Below are positions 24,487 through 33,408 of a stretch of DNA of 64,000 nucleotides, piece after piece. The translations under genes and the position numbers were made by a program. Under the pieces are notes generated by a model. That model was given only the letters and a program-made list of their open reading frames with translations. It was not told where the DNA came from and ran no database searches. Origin of the DNA: Nitrospira sp. Its GTDB lineage: Bacteria > Nitrospirota > Nitrospiria > Nitrospirales > UBA8639. How positions within the stretch are numbered: the first letter of the stretch is position 1; each line of letters opens with the position of its first letter. Location of the stretch: contig CP058931.1 of assembly GCA_024760505.1 (NCBI GenBank), forward strand, positions 3,296,001-3,360,000, in the 5' to 3' direction.

Positions 24487-25263
24487 TCAACCGGAAATGG
24501 GTGCCTCAACTTCAAGGGACTGTTGGTGGCGGGTAATGGCCTCCACCAGCGATGGAATGCCTTCTCCGGTCGTGGCGGTCGCCAGCAACACCTCTGGCAC
24601 CCATTCCCGCAACGACTGAAGGGTTTCGTGGGCGCCAGCATGATCGGCCTTATTGACCACGACGATATGGGCCACTTCCAGGATTCCGGCTTTCATGGCT
24701 TGGACGTCATCGCCAAGACCGGGAGCGACGACGTCTACCACTGTTTGGGCTATCCGGGCAATTTCACCTTCCTCTTGTCCCATCCCGATGGTTTCAACCA
24801 ACACGACATCATACCCGGCAGCGTCGAGCACGTGAATGGCGTCCCGTGTTGCCATGGACAGGCCACCCCGGTGTCCTCTCGTGCCCATGCTCCGGATGTA
24901 GACACGCTCATCCAACGAATGGTGCTGCATGCGAATGCGATCTCCCAGAATGGCGCCGCCGGTTAACGAGCTGCTGATATCCACGGCCAGCACGCCGACC
25001 TTTTTCCCTTGTGACCGGTACGCCGTAATCAATTGGTCGATCACGGTACTTTTTCCCGCGCCGGGATACCCGGTGATCCCGATGATGGGTGCATGGCCGG
25101 AGAAAGGCTCGACCCCCTCCAGGAGCGCTTTTCTTTCAGGCCCATTTGTTTCCAGTAATGAAATGGCACGGGAAATTGCCCGCATGTTTCCCGTTCGGAC
25201 TTCCTTGAGTAAGGAAGGAATCGTGGGACATTCAGGAACGGTCAATGGGTTCGAACCAGACAT
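24487..25263 (-). CDS. meaB: MeaB/ArgK-family G3E GTPase, methylmalonyl-CoA mutase chaperone
   Basis: A 258-residue GTPase that protects and reloads the adenosylcobalamin of methylmalonyl-CoA mutase. The P-loop GYPGAGKST, Mg-binding VDISSSLTGGAILGDRIRM, switch ETIGMGQEE and base-recognition VNKAD are all present. The N-terminal helix (SLLKEVRTGNMRAISRAISLLE) is standard. It ends early: typical MeaB has about 310-330 residues with a C-terminal dimerisation arm, which is missing here. The start overlaps the DUF35 gene by 32 bp. The mutase subunits are in the same operon. Confidence 0.9.
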   Translation of the reverse strand: MSGSNPLTVPECPTIPSLLKEVRTGNMRAISRAISLLETNGPERKALLEGVEPFSGHAPIIGITGYPGAGKSTVIDQLITAYRSQGKKVGVLAVDISSSLTGGAILGDRIRMQHHSLDERVYIRSMGTRGHRGGLSMATRDAIHVLDAAGYDVVLVETIGMGQEEGEIARIAQTVVDVVAPGLGDDVQAMKAGILEVAHIVVVNKADHAGAHETLQSLREWVPEVLLATATTGEGIPSLVEAITRHQQSLEVEAPISG

Positions 25264-25729
25264 CGGTCACCTTATAAGTGGGGGTGTCGGAGAATTGTGG
25301 ACGAATCGGGAGTCCAATGTGAACTTCTTCCAGTGGCACGCCTTTGAGCCGGGAGAGAAAGAGCGTATTCACCTGATCAAATTCCACCAGCACCAACAGA
25401 AAGGGGGTTTCTTTGAGAAAACTCTCCCCGCCGTAATAGCAGACCGTAAAGGTATGCACGCGTCCGGTTGGCGGAAGCGCTTCCCACGTCGTGGGCGCCC
25501 CGCATTCCATGCAATGTGCCCGTGGTGTCGCATACATATACCGGCACCCCGTACATCGCGAGCCCAGCAACCGGCCTTCACTCAAACCCACAAAGAAGGG
25601 GGAATCCTGGGCATAACTATGACGGTAATCGATTTCGTAGTGGTCCTGGATGATCAACGGGGCGCCTTCCGGTCCATTCGTCTCCTGGCGTTTCTCCACG
25701 GGTTTGCCGGTTGTTTCGGAGTGTTTCAT
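25232..25729 (-). CDS. DUF35 OB-fold / zinc-ribbon protein, thiolase partner
   Basis: A 165-residue protein. A rubredoxin-like zinc ribbon (CTGCRYMYATPRAHCMEC) precedes an OB-fold (GRVHTFTVCYYGGESF, FLLVLVEFD). DUF35 proteins form complexes with the thiolase encoded directly upstream and are thought to bring acyl-CoA to it. Seven bases separate the two genes. The ATG at 25729 is preferred to 25786, which lies inside the thiolase gene. Confidence 0.85.
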   Translation of the reverse strand: MKHSETTGKPVEKRQETNGPEGAPLIIQDHYEIDYRHSYAQDSPFFVGLSEGRLLGSRCTGCRYMYATPRAHCMECGAPTTWEALPPTGRVHTFTVCYYGGESFLKETPFLLVLVEFDQVNTLFLSRLKGVPLEEVHIGLPIRPQFSDTPTYKVTDVWFEPIDRS

Positions 25730-25736
25730 GGTGTGG

Positions 25737-27020
25737 TTACGTCCTCTCCAAGATCGACACGGTGATATAGGTCCCGGTGCCCGCATGACTATGGATGAGT
25801 CCGCGTCGGGGATCGCGAAGTTGTAATGCCGGACTGTCTAAATGCTTCTCGATCGTGCCTTGTAGTTGCCAAAATGCAAAGACGGCCTGCATCAGACCTG
25901 TAGCTCCAACCGGATGGCCGCAGGCCAACAGTCCCCCTGATGGATTCACAGGAAATCGCCCTTGATCCGGTAACGGCAAGCCATACTCAATCCCCGGCAT
26001 GAACGGGATACCCTTTTCAATAAACCTGCCGCCTTCCCCATATTTACATAACCCCAGGTCTTCATAGGTTTGAATTTCAGAGGAGGTATAGGCATCGTGA
26101 AGTTCGACAAAACTTAATTCTTCCAGTGGATTCCGGATGCCGGCCATTTCGTAGGCCAGCTTTGCCGCCATGCGCCCTCCACGAAAGGAATGCACACCGG
26201 GGTATTTGAGCCGGGCATAATCGGATTCCTGCTCGTGCGGAAGGAGTGGCACTTTTCCATGCGGCCGGTCAGCCATGCGCATGGCATCTGACCCTGACCC
26301 TATGCCGGTGATGTGCACCGGGCGGTCACAGACCTGTTCCGCAATGGTTTCGTCAGCCAGAATGCAGACGGCTGCTCCATCGGACATGGTGCAGATATCT
26401 TCCATGGTCAATGGGGTGGCCACCATGGGCGATTCCCGAACCTGTTTGACGGTGAGACGTTTCGCCTTTTGTGCATAGGGATTGTACAGGGCATTCAGAT
26501 GATTTTTGACGGAGACCATGGCCATCTGTTCAACCGTTGTGCCAAATTCATGCATATGGCGATTGACCATCATGGCATAGTACCCGCTGTAAAACCCGCC
26601 GACCGGAAAGTCGAAATTCGTATCGGAAGCCAACGCAATAAATTCGTTGCCTTTCCAGGTGTTGACCCGGGACATGGTTTCAAATCCATACGCCACACAG
26701 CAGTTCATCCGTCCAGAGGCGATCGCTTCCCAGGCCGATTGAAAGCACAGGCCTCCCGTGGCGCCGCCCCCTTCCACCCGTTTTGATGGTTTGGGGCAGA
26801 GTCCCAGGTAATCGTGCGCCATGCTGGCAGCTTTGAGCTGTCGGGTGAAATGATCTGAAAAATAGGAGCCGACCCCGCCATCAATCATGTCTTTCGATAA
26901 GTCGGGCACGTCCTGGAGGGCGGCATCATAGGCTTCTTTGACCATCAGACGAAAATCTTTCTCCGGATGGGCTTTGGCGAATTTGGTGATCCCGCCACTG
27001 ATCATATAGACCGGTCTCAT
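25737..27020 (-). CDS. Thiolase-superfamily acetyl-CoA acetyltransferase (SCP2/lipid-transfer type)
   Basis: A 427-residue thiolase-fold protein of the kind that pairs with DUF35 proteins. The nucleophile region GGGATGGLCFQSAWEAIASG, SFVELHDAYTSSEI and the C-terminal GGLLACGHPVGATG are intact. Unlike classical thiolases the final Cys-containing loop is replaced by HSHAGTGTYITV, as in non-decarboxylating SCP2-thiolases. It may cleave or form a branched 3-oxoacyl-CoA such as 2-methylacetoacetyl-CoA from isoleucine, but the substrate is inferred only from the operon. The stop codon of the B12-binding subunit overlaps its start. Confidence 0.88.
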   Translation of the reverse strand: MRPVYMISGGITKFAKAHPEKDFRLMVKEAYDAALQDVPDLSKDMIDGGVGSYFSDHFTRQLKAASMAHDYLGLCPKPSKRVEGGGATGGLCFQSAWEAIASGRMNCCVAYGFETMSRVNTWKGNEFIALASDTNFDFPVGGFYSGYYAMMVNRHMHEFGTTVEQMAMVSVKNHLNALYNPYAQKAKRLTVKQVRESPMVATPLTMEDICTMSDGAAVCILADETIAEQVCDRPVHITGIGSGSDAMRMADRPHGKVPLLPHEQESDYARLKYPGVHSFRGGRMAAKLAYEMAGIRNPLEELSFVELHDAYTSSEIQTYEDLGLCKYGEGGRFIEKGIPFMPGIEYGLPLPDQGRFPVNPSGGLLACGHPVGATGLMQAVFAFWQLQGTIEKHLDSPALQLRDPRRGLIHSHAGTGTYITVSILERT

Positions 27021-27418
27021 CGGGGCAGTCCTTTCACGAATTCCACAATGCGTGACATCGAGGTGCCGGGAGGGAACAGGGCCCGCACACCGGTTTCCAT
27101 CAGAGGACCGACATCATCAGAAGGGATAATGCCTCCACCGAAGACGGCAATATCCTCGGCATGATGCGTTTTCAGTAATTCCAGGACCCGTGGAAACAGA
27201 GAGGTATGGGCACCGGAATGAATGCTGAGGCCTATCGCGTTCACGTCTTCTTGAATGGCGATATTGACGACTTGCTCGGGGGTTTGATGTAACCCGGTAT
27301 AAATGACTTCGACGCCGGAGTCTCGTAGGGCCCGTGCCACCAGTTTCACGCCGCGGTCGTGGCCATCCAAACCAACCTTTCCGATCAGAACTCGAATGGG
27401 TGTCGTCGCTGTGGTCAT
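27017..27418 (-). CDS. Methylmalonyl-CoA mutase small subunit, cobalamin-binding
   Basis: A 133-residue B12-binding domain with the base-off signature LDGHDRG (D-x-H-x-x-G), the Ser in LSIHSGAH and GGG in VFGGGIIPSDD. In this split mutase it supplies cobalamin to the separate catalytic subunit at 28416. Its ATG overlaps the preceding MBL gene stop, and it overlaps the next thiolase by 4 bp, so the genes are translationally coupled. Confidence 0.93.
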   Translation of the reverse strand: MTTATTPIRVLIGKVGLDGHDRGVKLVARALRDSGVEVIYTGLHQTPEQVVNIAIQEDVNAIGLSIHSGAHTSLFPRVLELLKTHHAEDIAVFGGGIIPSDDVGPLMETGVRALFPPGTSMSRIVEFVKGLPR

Positions 27419-28320
27419 GCTGTTCTCGCTTCCTCTGCAGGTTTCAGGAAATATTTGCCTTCCGGGTCTTTGTGGACGTACCCCATCTCAATCCGAGGGT
27501 CATGTTCGAAAATCAGGAGCCATCCTTCTTCGTAGGCTTGGTCAAGAATCCATCGTTTGGTTTCCAGCGTCTGTAACGGAAAGAGGTCGTAGCCCATAAT
27601 GTAGGGGAGGGGCAGGTGAGAGACCGTGGGAATACAATCCCCTAAAAAGAAGGCCGTGTGTCCTTCGGATTCAATCTTGACGCTTTGGTGGTATTTGGTA
27701 TGGCCGGGGGTGACCACCATCGAGATACCGGGCAGCCACTCGGTCGTGCCTGTGACAAACTCACACTGGTGATGTTCCAGAATAGGAATAAAATTTTCCT
27801 GACGGTAACTGGCCTTGGTCCGTTCATTCGCCTTGATGGCATCCTCAAATTCTCCGCGTTGCACCAGATAGCGGGCCATCGGAAACGTCGGGATCGTCTG
27901 GCCTTTTTCATTACACCGCGTGTTGCCTCCGGCATGATCGAAATGGAGATGGGTATTGATCACCATATCAATGTCCTTCGGGGCAAGGCAGAAGTGGTGT
28001 AAGGCATCATGAAGGGAGGAGGATTGATCCACGGCAAACATTCGGTGAAATTTTTTGTCCTGTTTTGAGCCCAGTCCCGTATCGACGAGGATGTTCTTCC
28101 CATGTGCCTGGATCAGCAGACAGGTCAAGCTGAGCGGGATGCGGTGGTGATCGTCGGCCGGACAACATTTCTCCCAGAGCACCCTGGGGACCACCCCGAA
28201 CATCGCTCCGCCGTCAAGCCGGAACCGGCCGTCTGTCACAGGATAAATGTTAAATTGTCCAAGTTTCACAGGATTGGTCCCTTCTGTTTTGAGGAAAGGG
28301 TTTTCCGGCTGCAGGACCAT
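27415..28320 (-). CDS. MBL-fold metallo-hydrolase
   Basis: A 301-residue metallo-beta-lactamase-fold hydrolase with THLHFDHAGG (HxHxDH), a distal His in TPGHTKYH, an Asp in FLGDCIPT and a final His in FEHDPRI. The order is that of lactonase-like binuclear zinc enzymes. Its place between the two mutase subunits suggests hydrolysis of an acyl-CoA or lactone from branched-chain catabolism, perhaps the 3-hydroxyisobutyryl-CoA hydrolase step that is otherwise missing, but this is inference. Confidence 0.85.
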   Translation of the reverse strand: MVLQPENPFLKTEGTNPVKLGQFNIYPVTDGRFRLDGGAMFGVVPRVLWEKCCPADDHHRIPLSLTCLLIQAHGKNILVDTGLGSKQDKKFHRMFAVDQSSSLHDALHHFCLAPKDIDMVINTHLHFDHAGGNTRCNEKGQTIPTFPMARYLVQRGEFEDAIKANERTKASYRQENFIPILEHHQCEFVTGTTEWLPGISMVVTPGHTKYHQSVKIESEGHTAFFLGDCIPTVSHLPLPYIMGYDLFPLQTLETKRWILDQAYEEGWLLIFEHDPRIEMGYVHKDPEGKYFLKPAEEARTA

Positions 28321-28415
28321 TGGTGAAAACTGTATGCCGGTTTGCTGTGTTACCTCCTTGCGAATCGGGTCCTAAAGGCCAACATGGCTTGTGATCCTCA
28401 GGCTGCGACAACAGT

Positions 28416-30083
28416 TCATAACACCACAGGTTCACGATAAGTTCCAAAGACTCCCTTTAAGGCTCCACACATTTCTCCCAATGTGGCCTTGGCTTTGACC
28501 GCGTGCATCAGGTGTGGCAACAGATTTTCGCCGGATTGCGCAAACCATTGAATTTCATGAAGCGCTTCAGTCACTTTCTTGGGGTCCCGTTTGGCGCGAA
28601 ACGAACGTAATCGTTCCCGCTGATACTGTTCGACTTCCTTCCCGATTCGCAGGGTGGGAATGGCGTACTGCTCCGACTCAACATACTCATTGACGCCGAC
28701 GATGATGCGTTCTTTCCGGTCGATTTCTTCCTGGTAGTGCTGGGACGCCTCCAGAATTTCTCGTTGCGGGAACCCCCGTTCGATGGCGGCCAACATGCCA
28801 CCCATGGCATCCAGCTTGCGAAAGTATTCGCGGGCACCTTCTTCCATTCGGTTGGTGAGGTGTTCAATAAAGTAGGAACCGGCCAGAGGATCAACCGTGT
28901 TGGTGACCCCGCTCTCATGAGCAATAATCTGTTGGGTCCGTAACGCCAGCGTCACGGCCTCCTGAGTGGGCAGAGACAGCGTCTCATCCATCGAATTGGT
29001 ATGGAGCGATTGCGTGCCCCCGAGCACAGCTGCCAGAGCCTGAAGGGTTGTGCGCACCACATTGTTCATGGGTTGCTGGGCCATGAGGGAACAGCCTGCT
29101 GTCTGGGCATGGCAGCGGAGCTGAAGCGAGCGTGGATTGTTGGGGTGGTATCGGTCTTTCATTTCCTGCGCCCACAAGCGTCGTGCAGCACGAAACTTGG
29201 CAATTTCCTCAAAAAAGTCGTTATGCGAATTAAAGAAAAATGACAGTTGCGGGGCAAAGGCGTCGATCGGCAAGCCTGCCTGGACGGCGGCTTCGACATA
29301 GGTCAGCCCGTCATACAGGGTAAAGGCCAGTTCCTGCACGGCGGTGGATCCTGCTTCCCGGATGTGATACCCGCTGATGCTGATGGGATGCCATTTCGGC
29401 ACGTGCTCACTGCAGTAGCCGATGGTGTCCGTGATCAACCGCATGTGGGGAGCAGGCGGGAACAACCACTCTTTTTGTGCGATATATTCTTTGAGAATAT
29501 CGTTTTGAAGCGTGCCATTGAGCCGATTCAGCGGGATGCCTTGCCGTTCAGCCAGGGTGAGATACATGGCGAATATCACGGCGGCCGGGCCATTGATCGT
29601 CATGGAGACCGATACCCGATCCAAAGGGATTCCGTCGAAGAGTGTAGCCATATCTTCCAGTGACGAGACCGCAACTCCACAATAGCCCACCTCGCCAAGG
29701 GCCTGGGGATCATCGGAATCCAACCCCATGAGGGTCGGCATATCAAACGCGACGCTAAGACCGGTTTGTCCCTGACCCAGAAGGTATTTGAAACGGGCGT
29801 TGGTGTCATGAGCCGTCCCGAATCCTGCGAATTGCCGCATCGTCCATAGCCGACTGCGGTACATCGTCGGATGAATCCCACGTGTGTAAGGAAAGTCTCC
29901 AGGAAGCCCGAGGTCACGTTCAGGATCCCAATCTTTGAGGTCTTCCTGCGTATACCGATCGGCAATCGGCAGTCCGGACAAGGAGGTACACGGCGTCTTC
30001 CTGTCCTGAGGATGGTGAGAGGCCGGACGTGCTTCAGCCGAACCCTTCTGATGGACTACCGGTGAATCGTGAGCAATCTTCAT
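28416..30083 (-). CDS. Methylmalonyl-CoA mutase large (catalytic) subunit
   Basis: A 555-residue acyl-CoA mutase TIM-barrel without the B12 domain. Conserved pieces are FPYTRGIHPTMYRSRLWTMR, QFAGFGTAHDTNARFKYLL, GQTGLSVAFDMPTLMGLDSD, SISGYHIREAGS (the His near cobalamin) and LHTNSMDETLSLPT. With the separate 133-residue subunit it should interconvert methylmalonyl-CoA and succinyl-CoA. The Tyr in HPTMY and the Arg in PPAPHMRL sit where methylmalonyl-specific enzymes have theirs, but isobutyryl-CoA mutase cannot be excluded. The start at 30083 follows AGGA, and a longer frame to 30155 overlaps the upstream gene. Confidence 0.92.
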   Translation of the reverse strand: MKIAHDSPVVHQKGSAEARPASHHPQDRKTPCTSLSGLPIADRYTQEDLKDWDPERDLGLPGDFPYTRGIHPTMYRSRLWTMRQFAGFGTAHDTNARFKYLLGQGQTGLSVAFDMPTLMGLDSDDPQALGEVGYCGVAVSSLEDMATLFDGIPLDRVSVSMTINGPAAVIFAMYLTLAERQGIPLNRLNGTLQNDILKEYIAQKEWLFPPAPHMRLITDTIGYCSEHVPKWHPISISGYHIREAGSTAVQELAFTLYDGLTYVEAAVQAGLPIDAFAPQLSFFFNSHNDFFEEIAKFRAARRLWAQEMKDRYHPNNPRSLQLRCHAQTAGCSLMAQQPMNNVVRTTLQALAAVLGGTQSLHTNSMDETLSLPTQEAVTLALRTQQIIAHESGVTNTVDPLAGSYFIEHLTNRMEEGAREYFRKLDAMGGMLAAIERGFPQREILEASQHYQEEIDRKERIIVGVNEYVESEQYAIPTLRIGKEVEQYQRERLRSFRAKRDPKKVTEALHEIQWFAQSGENLLPHLMHAVKAKATLGEMCGALKGVFGTYREPVVL

Positions 30084-30106
30084 GGCGTCATATCCTGACA
30101 AGGGAA

Positions 30107-30970
30107 TCAAGGTTGATAGGTGTAGAATCCTTTTCCTGACTTTCGACCCAACCAACCCGCCTCAACATATTTTCGAAGAAGCGGACATGGGCGAAACTTT
30201 TGATCGCCAAATTCCTGAAATAAAATTTCGCAAATGTTGAGCACGGTATCCAAACCGATCCGATCGGCTAACGCCAGCGGCCCTACGGGATGGTTGGTGC
30301 CATGAGTCATGGCCTTGTCGATCATGTCCGCAGTGGCAATGCCTTCGGCGAACGCAAAAATGGCTTCATTGACCATCGGCATGAGTAGGCGATTGACAAT
30401 GAAACCTGGAGAATCTTTGGATTCCACCACAACTTTTCCCATGCGGTCTGCAAGTCCGGCGAGAAGAGAGATGGTCTCATCGCTGGTTCGCAACCCTCGA
30501 ACGAGTTCCACCAATTTCATGACCGGGACCGGATTCATAAAATGCATGCCGGCTACCTGAGCGTCCCGCCCCGACATGGCCCCTAATTTTGTGATGGAAA
30601 TCGAGGACGTATTACTGGCAAGCACCACTTCCGGCTTGCAGATGGCTCCAAGCTGTCGGAACAGCTCGCATTTCATTTCAGAATTTTCGGGTGCGGCTTC
30701 CAGGATCAGGTGACGATCAGTCATGTCCCCGAGGGATTGGGTGGTCCGGATTCGTTTCAAGGCCGCTTCGCCCTCCGAAGCCGGGATGATGCCATCCTGA
30801 ATTTGTTTCTCGAATCCCTTGTGAATGCGTTCAAGTGCCGCTTCCAGGGATCCGGTGTGGATATCGTAGAGGAGGACCTCACAGCCTGCGAGCGCAGATA
30901 CAAACGCAATGCCCGCACCCATTTGGCCGGCTCCTACGACACCAATGGTTTGTATGGCCTGTGATGGCAT
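30107..30970 (-). CDS. 3-hydroxyacyl-CoA (3-hydroxybutyryl-CoA) dehydrogenase
   Basis: A 287-residue NAD(P)-dependent enzyme. The Rossmann motif GVVGAGQMGAGIAF, the catalytic His in MHFMNPVPVMKLVELVRG and GFIVNRLLMPMVNEAI are standard. It oxidises 3-hydroxyacyl-CoA for the adjacent thiolase. The start at the ATG coding MPSQ is used; an upstream TTG at 30991 is unlikely. Confidence 0.93.
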   Translation of the reverse strand: MPSQAIQTIGVVGAGQMGAGIAFVSALAGCEVLLYDIHTGSLEAALERIHKGFEKQIQDGIIPASEGEAALKRIRTTQSLGDMTDRHLILEAAPENSEMKCELFRQLGAICKPEVVLASNTSSISITKLGAMSGRDAQVAGMHFMNPVPVMKLVELVRGLRTSDETISLLAGLADRMGKVVVESKDSPGFIVNRLLMPMVNEAIFAFAEGIATADMIDKAMTHGTNHPVGPLALADRIGLDTVLNICEILFQEFGDQKFRPCPLLRKYVEAGWLGRKSGKGFYTYQP

Positions 30971-31020
30971 GTTCGCTTCTTCTCCAGTCAAAACAGAAAC
31001 GTGATCGCTAATACTATGCG

Positions 31021-32211
31021 CTAGGTCATGCGTTCGATCACCACAGCCAGGGCTTCGCCTCCACCAATACAGAGACTGGCAAGCCCCAAACGGCCACCTC
31101 TGGCTTCCAGTGCGTAAAGCAGGGTGGTCATAATCCGTGAGCCGGTAGCTCCGATTGGATGGCCAAGCGCCACGGCGCCTCCGTTCACATTGACTTTTGC
31201 CGGGTCCAGGTTGAGTTCTCGGTTAATTGCAAGAGACACCGAGCTAAAGGCTTCATTGATTTCAAAGAGGTCGATCTGGTCGATCGACAGGTTTGTCTGC
31301 TTTAAAACTTTTTGGATGGCGTGAACCGGGGCGATGGTAAACCACTCCGGTGCTAATGCGGCGCCGGCATAGCCCACAATTTTTGCAAGAGGCCTGATGC
31401 AATGACGCGCAGCCTCTTGTTCTTCCATGAGGACGAGAGCTGCCGCACCGTCATTGCAAGATGGAGAATTGCCGACTGTCAACACGCCGTCTTCTTTGAA
31501 CGCCGGCTTCAAGCTGGCAAGTTTTTCAAGATTCACGCGATTCGGTTCCTCATCGTCGGTGACGAGAAGGGGATCGCCTTTTTTTTGAGGCACTTCGACG
31601 GAAACGATTTCCTGTTTGAATGCGCCGTTCGCGATGGCCATGCGGGCCCGGCGGTAGCTTTCAATCGTAAAGTCATCAAGGGCCTGCCGGCTCAGTTGAT
31701 ACTTGGACGCGCAGAGTTCCCCACCCTGACCCATATGGAAATCGTTATAGACGTCCCAGAGTCCATCCTTAATCAGGCTATCGACCAGTTCCCCATGGCC
31801 AAGCCGGTAGCCTTGTCTGGCCCTGGTCAGGAGGTAGGGGGCGCCGGTCATGCTTTCCATGCCTCCGGCAACCAGAATGCGGGCTTCCCCTAATTTGATG
31901 GCTTGAGTGGCCATAATGATGGCCATGAGACTGGATCCGCAGACCTTGTTGATGGTGGTTGCGCCCACCGAGTCGGGCAGGCCGGCTCCAAGCGCGGCCT
32001 GCCGAGCGGGTGCCTGTCCGAGACCGGCCGCCAGCACGCAACCCATATAGACCTCGTCCACTAATGCCCCTGACAGGTGAACACGATGTAAGCTTTCCCC
32101 AATGGCCAGGCTTCCGAGTTTCGTCGCGGGAACCGGGCTGAAGACCCCCTGAAAGCTTCCCATGGGAGTGCGGACCGCACTCACAATAACCACATGTCTA
32201 ACATCCTTCAT
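31021..32211 (-). CDS. Acetyl-CoA acetyltransferase (thiolase)
   Basis: A 396-residue classical thiolase with nucleophile Cys in INKVCGSSL, NEAFSSVSLA, LGHPIGATGSRI with the catalytic His, and the second Cys in SLCIGGGEALAVV. It cleaves acetoacetyl-CoA or a methyl-branched 3-oxoacyl-CoA at the end of beta-oxidation. It overlaps the E2 gene stop by 4 bp, which couples it to the dehydrogenase complex genes. Confidence 0.94.
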   Translation of the reverse strand: MKDVRHVVIVSAVRTPMGSFQGVFSPVPATKLGSLAIGESLHRVHLSGALVDEVYMGCVLAAGLGQAPARQAALGAGLPDSVGATTINKVCGSSLMAIIMATQAIKLGEARILVAGGMESMTGAPYLLTRARQGYRLGHGELVDSLIKDGLWDVYNDFHMGQGGELCASKYQLSRQALDDFTIESYRRARMAIANGAFKQEIVSVEVPQKKGDPLLVTDDEEPNRVNLEKLASLKPAFKEDGVLTVGNSPSCNDGAAALVLMEEQEAARHCIRPLAKIVGYAGAALAPEWFTIAPVHAIQKVLKQTNLSIDQIDLFEINEAFSSVSLAINRELNLDPAKVNVNGGAVALGHPIGATGSRIMTTLLYALEARGGRLGLASLCIGGGEALAVVIERMT

Positions 32212-33389
32212 GAGGTGACCTCCCAGGATGGTCGTTCCAGGACAGATTTCACCATGAGCATAAATTGATCGGCCGTGGCTCCATCGATGACCCGATGATC
32301 AAAGGCAAGGCTCAAGTAGGCCATGGGGCGAATTTCAACGGACTCGTTCACGACCACTGCTCGCCGCTGAACAGCGCCAACTCCAAGAATGGCGATTTGC
32401 GGTTGGTTGATGATCGGAGTGCTGAAGAGGCTGCCAGTCCCTCCATGATTGGTGATGGTGAAGGTTCCTCCTTGGACTTCCTCGGGCTGGAGTTGTTTGC
32501 TTCGTGCCCGTTGAGACAGATCAGCGACTTCTTTACCCAATTGCCGAAGATCTTTTTGATCGGCGTGTTTGACAACGGGAACCAATAATCCTTCTTCTAC
32601 GGCGACAGCTATACCGATATGCACGGCATGCTTGAGGATCAGACCTTTGGCAGACCAGGAGGAATTGAGAATTGGAAAGGCGTTGATTCCCTGCGTGACC
32701 GCTTTGATCACAAAAGGCAGATAGGTCAGATGTAACTCCTGTCTGGTGGGTTCGACTGTTGTGAAGTCGGCTTCAAAGAACGTCACCACGTGGGCTGCGG
32801 TCTGTCGACTCTTGACCATGCGTTCCGCAATCGTTCGTCGCATTGAACTCAGGGGAATCACCTCTTCATCAAGGGAAGGGGACACTGATGCGGGTTGTCC
32901 CTTTAGGGAATCGCCGGACTCTTTTCCGGGCAGTCCTTGCTTGTCCAGGTACTCCAGGATGTCCTTTTTGGTAATCCGTCCATTCATGCCGGTTCCGGTG
33001 ATGCGGCTGAGGTCCACCTGGTGCTTCGCGGCAAGGTCTCGAACAGCCGGTGAAAGGAGTTCAGGGGATCCTGAGATCGTTGACTGGCCGTGACCGGACG
33101 ATACCGGTGATTGAATTGTGCTTGTCGGGGAATCACCGTTTCCGGATTCGGAATGGTAATCGAGTCGCGCGAGAAGGGTGCCCACCGGGACCGTTTCCCC
33201 TTCCTGAATCAAAATCTCGGTTAAGGCTCCGGTCGCCGGTGAAGGAATATCCAATGCGACCTTATCGGTTTCCACCTCTAACAGGGATTCATCTTTTTTC
33301 ACCTGTGCCCCCAGCGGAACGAGCCATTTCACGATGGTGCCTTCGGCAATGCTTTCACCTAACTGCGGCATGACGATGTCGGTGGCCAT
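32208..33389 (-). CDS. 2-oxoacid dehydrogenase E2, dihydrolipoamide acyltransferase
   Basis: A 393-residue E2. One lipoyl domain with the lipoylated Lys in EVETDKVALDIPS (residue ~43), a flexible Ser/Pro linker, a peripheral-subunit-binding domain (SPAVRDLAAKHQVDLSRITG) and a catalytic domain ending in FDHRVIDGATADQF (H-x-x-x-D-G). AGGGGAG precedes the ATG at 33389; the longer upstream frame has no lipoyl sequence. With E1a and E1b it forms an oxidative decarboxylase. The operon favours branched-chain 2-oxoacids over pyruvate. No E3 gene is in the cluster. Confidence 0.92.
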   Translation of the reverse strand: MATDIVMPQLGESIAEGTIVKWLVPLGAQVKKDESLLEVETDKVALDIPSPATGALTEILIQEGETVPVGTLLARLDYHSESGNGDSPTSTIQSPVSSGHGQSTISGSPELLSPAVRDLAAKHQVDLSRITGTGMNGRITKKDILEYLDKQGLPGKESGDSLKGQPASVSPSLDEEVIPLSSMRRTIAERMVKSRQTAAHVVTFFEADFTTVEPTRQELHLTYLPFVIKAVTQGINAFPILNSSWSAKGLILKHAVHIGIAVAVEEGLLVPVVKHADQKDLRQLGKEVADLSQRARSKQLQPEEVQGGTFTITNHGGTGSLFSTPIINQPQIAILGVGAVQRRAVVVNESVEIRPMAYLSLAFDHRVIDGATADQFMLMVKSVLERPSWEVTS

Positions 33390-33408
33390 GAATTGCTCCC
33401 CTGTGTAA

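Noticed and set aside
24929..25765. 278-codon plus-strand frame
   Set aside because: It lies antisense to meaB and the DUF35 gene, both with intact family motifs. It is a shadow frame.
28321..28415. Possible B12 riboswitch near the methylmalonyl-CoA mutase genes
   Set aside because: The gap is only 95 bp and internal to the operon, and no B12-box-like sequence was seen. The operon start at 38.1 kb shows none either.
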